Shown here piece after piece: positions 24,195 through 33,400 of a DNA stretch of 64,000 nt. The notes under the pieces were generated by a model. That model saw only the letters and a list, made by a program, of their open reading frames with translations. It searched no databases and was not told where the DNA came from. Every line of letters starts with the position of its first letter. Position 1 is the stretch's first letter. Location of the stretch: contig NC_088306.1 of assembly GCF_032854445.1 (NCBI RefSeq), positions 17,517,764-17,581,763 on the forward strand, read 5' to 3'. Made by a program: the position numbers and the translations under genes. Source of the DNA: Liolophura sinensis (Eukaryota > Mollusca > Polyplacophora > Chitonida > Chitonidae).

Positions 24195-24366
24195 GTTGAT
24201 ATGGTGGGTATAAAAACATAGGTGGATATAAAAACATGGGTTTTATAAAAATGTGGGTGGGTGAATATAAAAACATGGGTTTTATAAAAACATGGGTGGG
24301 TGTATATGAAAACACGGGGTTTATAAAAACATGGGTGGGTGTATATGAAAACACGGGGTTTATAAA
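24195..24366. repeat. Minisatellite in scramblase 3' UTR, unit about 39 bp
   Basis: Copies of 'aaaacatgggtgggtgtata' and 'gaaaacacggggtttataaa' recur four to five times. In the minus-strand transcript this places a C/T-rich repeat 50-220 nt after the stop codon. Confidence 0.88.
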
Positions 24367-24414
24367 ATAAACATCGGCAACAACATAAAAGCATTACACA
24401 TTTGGTTCTTACCA

Positions 24415-24468
24415 TTAATGTTTGATCTTCTTCTTGGATTTTGGGCCTACTTCAAAGAACATGAAATC
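24415..24468 (-). CDS. Scramblase coding exon 7 (terminal)
   Basis: The acceptor 'cttgtttttttgcag' leads into [17 protein letters not shown] and TAA. DFMFFE is the conserved end of the scramblase membrane helix. The exon is only 54 nt and was found by searching for the expected motif 3 kb downstream of exon 6. Confidence 0.93.
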   Translation of the reverse strand, partial: DFMFFEVGPKSKKKIKH

Positions 24469-27400
24469 CTGCAAAAAAACAAGACAAAACACATGTCAAG
24501 TGTGTGAAATGCAAAAATCAATCAAAAACAATTATTTCTGATATGGTACTTACATTAGAGAGAATTTAAAAGTAACAAGGCAGAAACACAACTCCACATA
24601 TGATAATGCAAATTACAAACAGAAGGAAACTGCCTATGTATCATTCAGAAAAAGCAGTAAATTTTGTTGCATGATGGGGTCAATAAACAACCAATACGGT
24701 AAATGCCCTAGAGTTTCACATGTGAGTTTCTGTCATTTACTTTCGCACAATCTGAGTTGGCGGCAAGACGGCAGAAGAGAATGATTAGCTCCCCACCTCC
24801 ACCCCACCTGTTTCAGTACCCCGCACTTGGCAGCTCTGGGCGCTAATCCTTGCCACGTGGGGTCAAGTCACTGACAGAGAGGTGTGCAGGTTTCCCAAAT
24901 CGTAGGCCTGCAGGAACATCTCTAAATATACCGATGAATGAAATCGAAGAAAGAATTAAGACAGACGATGTCTATTACAAACCTTTAAATTCCAAACACT
25001 GTCTGAAAGCATGACCACGCCAAAAAAGGAATGTACATGCACAATGTATTCTGCAGATGAATTGATTATTCGGGTTAGGCCTACGTGAAAGTCACCTCAC
25101 ACCGTTATCTGGTGAACGATTGTCTGCTGAGAGCCCTCATTATACAACGAATATGTGTACAAATGGATTTCACTAAAAAATATCTCTTGTCAGCTTCCTG
25201 TGTCCATGTATTTCCAAATTAGTACTGGTATGTCAGTCTACATGCACATTTTGTTTTGTTACACTCCAAACTGTCCTCCTATTGCAGAAGAGTTACCTTT
25301 CCCACGTTTTGAAATCGGGAATCTCCCCATTAAACACGGAAAACATAGTTTCTGAAAGCAACCATGAGTAACTTTGACCCCTTTACAGTAGCACTGTGTG
25401 CGGAGTTCACCACATCAGGAGTCAGACAGGATTTGTTCCTGTTGTTGACAGATTAGAAGTTCACACCACACTGATTGGCTATACATCAAAATAAAGTACA
25501 TGTTTGACGACTACCAGTATGCAAATATGCCCAGGTGTCGCCAGTGACAGGTAAGATCATTTTGATGCCTTTCTTGGCAAAAATTACGCCATCAACGAGT
25601 GTAATGGACACGTGGACTGTAAGTTGTCGCTCTAAACGCAGTTTGATTCATGACCTGCTGGTAACTGGCAAGAGAAGATTTGTGGGGTGCTATATTCTAT
25701 TATAGTTTAGTACATGAAGAGCTCTGAATGCATATTAAGGGATATCTGACATGCCACTTCACACGTGTAAAGCTACTAGATGGTCACATTCAAGTTCATC
25801 GATCTCCAGAGAGTTTTCTCCTGAATTCCCTTTCATCATTTAATGGCGACCATGAAAGGATCAAGATGCACCTTTTGTGAAGAAAACTAAATTCAATATG
25901 ATTAAAACTGAGAAAAAGATGAACTGTTGGTGGCAGGAGCATAAACTGACTGCTCAGTGAAACGTGAGTGGACTGTCCATATAAGCCCTGACCACTGTCG
26001 ATGCTCTGCCGCGGCGCATAGTCAGTCAGAACCACAATCAACGCTAGGAATCCTGGGATACACCTTACGAGTCCCATGGTGAAAATTTACTTCATTTACC
26101 GTAATACAGGCCACTGCCTTCTCTGAAATACATACATGTAACACTATATATACAGGAGCCATATATAGACATCCTTGTGACAGCTGACTCACATTGTTGA
26201 AATTCAAATGCTTCCTGTTTGGGTACACATCGGTAGGTCAGTTAGCTTGACCAATCAGTGATAAACCCCTGACTCGTACAATGGCTTTTCCATAACAATC
26301 AAAGACCTGGAATCTTGTGATATTCACGTGTTTGTAAATGTCACATTTTATCTGACACACAGAAAGTTTTGATACAAGCAACATGTGACTTTTTGTTTAC
26401 TTTTCTTTTAACAGTGGGAATTGCAACATCAAACAAAATATCACTTTACTTTTGGAAAATAATGTACATTGGTCCCAATTAATTCAATATTCCTTGATTC
26501 TAATAGTATGAAAATAATTATTGTATAGGATTTTATCGCAGTACTTCAGATGATTTCACCTAGATGGCACTGGACATGATGCTCCAATCAGTCCCAGTAC
26601 ACTGACACCAGACAGGATGCCCCATCCAGTCCCAGTATGCTGACACAAGACAGGATGCCCCAACCAGTCCCAGTACACTGACACCAGACAGGATGCCCCA
26701 ACCAGTCCCAGTATACTGACACAAGACAGGATGCCCCAACCAGTCCCAGTATGCTGACACCAGACAGGATGCCCCAACCAGTCCCAGTACACTGACACCA
26801 GACAGGATGCCCCAACCAGTCCCAGTACACTGACACCAGACACGATGCTCCATCCTGTCCCAGTATACTGACACCAGACATGATGCCCCAACCAGTCCCA
26901 GTATACTGACACCAGGCACGATGACCCAACCAGTATGTGCCAAGCCTAACAAGTACAGTGCCAAGAGTGCTGATTTTAAGATGTCAGGTATACATGCATT
27001 ATTTGGCTAGGTACTTAACCCTGAATCTCCCTCTTTGTGGGGGCCTCCGTGGCTCAGTCGGTTAGCGCGCTAGCGCAGCGTAATGACCCAGGAGCCTCTC
27101 ACCAATGCGGTTGCTGTGAGTTCAAGTCCAGCTCATGCTGGCTTCCTCTCCGGCCGTAAGTGGGAAGGTCTGACAGCAACCTGTGGATGGTCGTGGGTTT
27201 CCCCCGGGCTGTGCCCGGTTTCTACCTACCATAATGCTGGCCGCCGTCGTATAAGTGAAATATTCTTGAGTACGGCGTAAAACACCAATCAAAAAAAAAA
27301 AAAAAAAAAATCCCTCTTTGTGTGGTGGACATTCCACTCTACTGCAGTGCATAAGGATCCTAGGGAATAACTGAGGTGTAGTTTTGACAATTTCTGGTAT

Positions 27401-30400
27401 TTATTTGCCTGGCTGGATTTTTCAGTTCAATGATTAAAGATTGAGGCAGACATACATCAGATATTGTTGAAAACAGACCTCAACATTTAATTTAATTGAA
27501 CTACCCACAGTAGTGTCTACGGAGCATTACACTCACGATTAAGAACACAGCTCCCAGCATGACTGCCTTCATGTTAACGTCCAGGTCCATGGGGAAGGAA
27601 ATACCAAAGTTGTCTGCATCGGTGAAGTACTCCTTGCCCAGCCCTGACCACTGCTTGGTTATTCTGCCCACACGACTACTGCCATCCCCTGTCAACACCT
27701 GCAACACCATTATTTCGTTCTTGTTAAATGCCTTACTCATGAATTTTGTGCATCCCCTAATTCTTCAACCTTTTCAACTGCTATTTTGAAGGTGTATTTA
27801 TTATATTGTGTATTTTTATGGTGGAGTAAACCACTGCTCTACACCAGGATATCAAAGCTGTCTTAGACTTGAGTCAGTCTAAGTCTAAACTTGCGGTATT
27901 GCTCCTGAACTTACATTTGAACGTAAATGCCATGAATCCTAATGTACAATGTAAGTCACAATTTTAGTGCTGGAAACTATTTGGAAGACAAGTTTCACGA
28001 AAACAGCTTCGTGATCCTCGGGTCAGACCTCGGGATCATGAAACGATCTTAGCCTTAAGTTAAAATTGTTATTTCTAATGTAACAAGGTCAAATTATTAC
28101 TTGACAACATAAATTCTGGGAAATTTATTGCATAACAAATTTAAGCCAAAATAACAGAAAGAAATATTGAAACAAGTTTAATTATTCAAATTTTGACATA
28201 AGTCTAAGATTGCTTTGTCATCCTGGGGCCAATGAGCAAACAAACCCCGATATGTAAATGCATATGAACAGCAAAACTTACGTCAAATTCCACGTCTCCG
28301 CACATGCTCCAAGTACAGCATGGGCCCGAGATCTTCAGAACCGTCTCGTCCTGTGCGTTCCTAATGGTGAATCGTGGGTAACACGGACTGCACTGTTGAC
28401 GGATATAGCCCACTATGTTACCAGGGGGTGCCTCCACTTCTACTTTCTAAACAACAACACAATATAACCTTAATGACAAGCGGTAAATCAGGGGTAACAC
28501 AGGACAAAAATAACGTCCCATATAGCCAACTATGTTAGATAGGATGCCTCTACTTCCTTTTTATATTAAAAAACAACAACAAAGCACAATCTCAAGACCT
28601 GTTTACAACTATTAAAAATGAATTTGTTTATTTAATGCTGTACCCAAGAATTTTTAACTCATAAGATGTCAGTTTTATAGGCAGGGGATTTAAACCATAT
28701 GACAAGGCACCACAAATAAACAAGAACGGGTGATTTACAAATTATCTGCCCAAAGCCGGGTATGAACCCACACCATATGTGTCCTGACAATCTGCAGACT
28801 AGCATACATGTTTGCATCTCTGCCCTATGCTGGAGTGAAATTTTAGTACAAACCATTTCTTAAATCGATGTATTTTAATTTTGCTACATATGTAAAACAT
28901 TCTGGATGCAGCTAACAAATAATTAAAATAAAACAAAAACATGGAAACTTCCGCAGTGGCAAATGTTGCGAAATGTCACACTTACACTGAGCAAACCAAA
29001 GTTGCATGACACAAGATTCTACCTAAATCAAAATGAGTGTAACAAGGTATAGCCAACAGAGCAATTAGAATCACATATAAAGGATATGAGATACAAAATG
29101 CGTAAAATTTTGTGCATGATTCATAGACTTTAAGAAACTATTTCAACACTATTTTTTTTTTATTTAAAATACATCAAGCATGTACATGTACAGGATTTTA
29201 CAATCCAATTCAACACTGAGAAATGTACATAATATAAACCAACCTTTTTAACCACTAAAGTACTTTTTTCACTGGAATTTATTCAACCATTCAATATGAA
29301 AATGACGCAAAAAAAAAAAAAGACTTGTTTGTGCCACTCAGAATGTTTCAAAATACTGGTTGCAGAGGTGGTTGAAAAGGTTGACGAATTAGGGCATGTA
29401 ATATGATTTCAAAGGCTACTCTGATATGGACTTGTGTAATAATTGAATCACACAGACATGCACGTTTCTTCAGCTTTTCTTACAAACCCAGAATAGAAAA
29501 GTGTGCATTGTAGTTGGAAACACGATACCTCACAGCTCGTGTCAAAATATACAGAAACCGTCTGTTCACACCTCAGTAGTTCTGCTTGCTGGTATCGTGC
29601 ATAAAGTCTCATTTCCCATACCTTACATGTAGGAGAGACAAAATACGAGATATCAACGACTTTAATCAGATAGGAGTCTGGGCTGATGGGTCGGTTCTGA
29701 TGGAACACCTGTTGACAGTTATAACATCGCGCTACTAAAGTTTTACACCGGCATACCTGTAGACAGCAGAAGCAGAAGCAGGATTCACACCTGAACGCTC
29801 GGTTCAGACGGATCACCTGTTGACAGGTGTTGTCCATGATACGCATGTGGAAAGGACGACGAGCGCCACAGCAATTACGAACACAAAAGTTTGTTTCTGC
29901 AAGATACGAAAAAATAAAAATCAACATGCATTATCATCACATTACTGGATAAATGGCAGTGTATTTATAGCAGGGTCATTTCACATGTGCAGTTACCTTG
30001 CAAGTGTTAAGTGTCCCATGAAACCCCACCCAGTCACAATATACTGACACCAGGCAGACAGAAAAGTAGCAAGAATGGCATTTTAAACATCTTGTGTGTG
30101 ACCAGACTTGGGATTGAACCAACAATCTCCACCGTGTAAGGTAGACAACTTTGGTTATTGTTCATTTGCAGTATTCTGGCACAATCAAGTCTTGTACACG
30201 TCTCTGTCATGGATTTCTGATATATTTATTTATCTGATTGCTGTTTAATGTCCAACTCAAGAATTTTGCACTTGTATTATGGCGATCATTTTTATGGGTG
30301 GAGGATGCTTGAGTACCAGGCGTAAACCACCAACCTTTGGCAAGTTACTTACAAACTGTAGCACACTTGCAGATATGCAAACACAATACTGATGGAAGAC

Positions 30401-33400
30401 AACATTACATTGTGTATATTACAGTCATCCAAGTATCTTCAACTGTTTATTGTCAATCCAGGTGCGAGTGACAGCCACTGCTGATAGGTCAAGGCCTAAA
30501 CAACTTGTAACTTGTCAAGAACTGTATAATCAGATATTTCTCATTTAAGTGACAATCATGTGTATCAGTGGAGTAAACCTAGGCGACCAGAATAAACCAC
30601 TGCTCTTTAAAATGTCAGGTACAGTAAAGAGTGAGAAGGTGCTTGAGGTTTAATGTCATACTTAACAATTTTTCAGTCATATGACGACGCAGGAATCCTT
30701 ATTGTGCTTGTAATGTGCCCTCTTGTTGCAGGACGGATTTCCACCGCTCTTTTATCTAGTGCAGCTTCACTAAGACGCCATACCAAAAGCTAGTAAGCTG
30801 CTCCGCCCGAGCCATTATACTGATATGGGTCTACCAGTTCTACTGCACTATCCCCTTCACGCTAAACGCCCAGCGAGCAAGTTAAAACTTCCTCTTTTAT
30901 GGTCTTAGGTGTGACTCGAGCCAGGACTGACCCTGGATCTAACGCTCCTGAAGCGGACATTCTACCAACTGTGCCAGGTACAGTACATGAACCAGTACAT
31001 TATAAAGAGGGACAGGATTTTAAAACTTTGGTTACTGTATTTGTATTTCGCCTAAGTTTAGCATTTTACAGGTGACAGATTTTTCTTGATTTTGATTGAT
31101 TTATCCATGTAATACCGCATCCTGAAGAGTTTGTTTTTTTGGGGGGAAAGTTTGACTAATTTTTTTTTTTCACAAAAACTTAAGTGCTGCCTTCTAAAAT
31201 ATCATTTTAAGGCTTGGTGCTTCTGAAAGTGAAAGTGAAATTTTTTTCATGCCAAACTTAAGGTTAAATACAGTATTTTAAGACCCTCCATGTACATATA
31301 CATCACAAAGTTAACTGGAGTAGGTGTATTCCTGGAGCAGTAAATGGTTCTCATTATATCCTTGTGTGATGTCGTACACATTTAAAAACGGGAAACTTCA
31401 CCAATGGCTATAATTCTGATTCATCTGTGATGGGCTGAGTGCCTGTCTGACTTACATTCATTAAACATGTACTGACGCTGCAACAACGCCATCCATTTAC
31501 CATGTTTACACAAGGTGAAGGGTCCTCATTATACAGCTATGTGATTTTGAGAGTATGTACACTTTTCCCTCACAAATGTGTTCCCTAAATTATTTACCAT
31601 GTTGCTGTTGTACTGTTGCACATAGTTCCAGGAACCTTCACATTATCTATCCTAGCAGTGAGACATTTACAAGTTTACTTACTGTAATTCTTCAATCTTT
31701 TTGCGTGTTTGCAAGGTGTTTATTCAGGCATATTCTGAAGGCATTATTCTATGCAGACTGATAAAATTATACTTTTAGTGAAGCCCTGAAAATGGCCAAT
31801 CTAATCAATGTTTTGTCTCCAAAATCTCATTGTCAATGTGTGTAAATTTGACTGAAAGTTGCACTTTCGGATGCGGAAAGGTTGACGAATTAGGGTGTCA
31901 GAGGAGTTTTGCTCCCTAAAAGCCCTCATATACTGCTGACTTGACTTTAACAATTACATGTGCCTGCATCATCCCACTGTGTTCCTTCCTATATTATACA
32001 TGCACAGGTCTGCCAGCAAACTGCGGATGGTTGTGGGTTTCCCCTGGGCTGTGCCCGGTTTCCTCTCACCACAATGCTGACTGCCATCTTATCAGTGAAA
32101 TATTCTTGAGCTCGGCGTAAAACACGAATCACATAAATAAAATAAACATACATGCATACAACAGGCTTCAACTTGTCACAGGCTACCATTGGCTAACATA
32201 CAACATGCCCCACTTATATGAACACGGTATTACTGAGACACAAACCCCTACTCCCAAACAACATCATTGTACTAATGGAGACTGATGTTAGAGGTAAGGC
32301 ATGAATGCGTTTCTACCATGTCCCATGAACAATTAGTACTGTCACATAGCATTGATTCACAAATCAAAAAAAGAGCTAGTTCATTCAGTTTTGGTTTCTG
32401 ATCAATAAACAATAACCGTTCAACATCTGCAGGAACTGTGAAGCCTATAGCTTTCATGTGAAACTGTTCAGGCTATCATAACAGGCCCCAACTGACATAT
32501 TCATACTAGCTCTGGTCTACAGAGAGATAATTGTGCGTACATTACAAGTGCTTTTGCCTGCCATGCTGAAGAGGGGTTAGTCAGACAGGCTAATTACATG
32601 TACACTGTACCAGTATTATATCTCCAAACTGGCTTTAATGGAATACATATACAAGTACCGTAAATATGTAAAATATTTGAATCACAAAATGTGTGAAAAA
32701 AAAAAAAAAGTGAATAATCAGCAGCAGGTATATGAAGTGCTAACACGTCAAATGCATGTAAAAGAAACCTTAAATGTACACGATGTCCTAAATTTTACAT
32801 CACATTTTACATATCATTTCTTATTACAAATGCATTATTATTTTTCAACATGTATCTGCAAGGTAACCTTAATGTAACAGGATTCTGGTTATTTACAATG
32901 TTCTTCAGCCACTGATCGTATCCTTTCAAGTCATTCTTTCTTTTCAAGTCAAACTCCATCACAGATATATGGACATACACACACGTGCATGTATACACGT
33001 ATTACGATATTTGTCCTAAAAAAAATAGCCACTTCTAACGTACTGAATTAAGACTACTGGTATAGGGTCAATGCCTATCTGTTTGTAAGGGGCCTCTGTG
33101 ACTCAGTTGGTTAGCGGGCTAGCGCAGCGTAATGACCCAGGAGCCTCTCACCAATGTGGTTGCTGTGAGTTTATGTCCAGATCATGCTGGCTTCCTCTCC
33201 GGCCACAAGTGGGAAGGTCAGCAACCTGCGGATGGTCGTGGGTTTCCCCCAAGCTCTGCCCGGTTTCCTTCTATCATAATGCTGGCTGCCGTCGAATAAC
33301 TTAAATTATTCTTGAGTTAAATATTCTTGAGTACGGCAAAAAACACCAATCAAATAAATAAATCTGTATGTATAAATTGAATGATGAGACGGCACAGCAA

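Larger units (their letters stand above)
24469..27536 (-). other. Scramblase intron 6 (between coding exons 6 and 7)
   Basis: A 3.1-kb intron containing a 38-bp minisatellite, a young SINE family 1 copy in the opposite orientation, and a same-strand open frame with a promoter-like upstream region (25796-26077). Confidence 0.8.

Noticed and set aside
26556-26964. Three overlapping minus-strand frames of 113-134 codons rich in Trp and Gly
   Set aside because: All are translations of the 38-bp minisatellite in different frames.
27501-27536. Scramblase stop at 27501 as the true C-terminus
   Set aside because: The donor ATC|gtgagt and the distant exon encoding the conserved DFMFFE end fit the family better; kept only as a possible retained-intron isoform.
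29448-29756. Minus-strand frame continuing past scramblase exon 4
   Set aside because: The similarity to scramblases stops exactly at donor CAG|gtatgc; the remainder is intron read-through.
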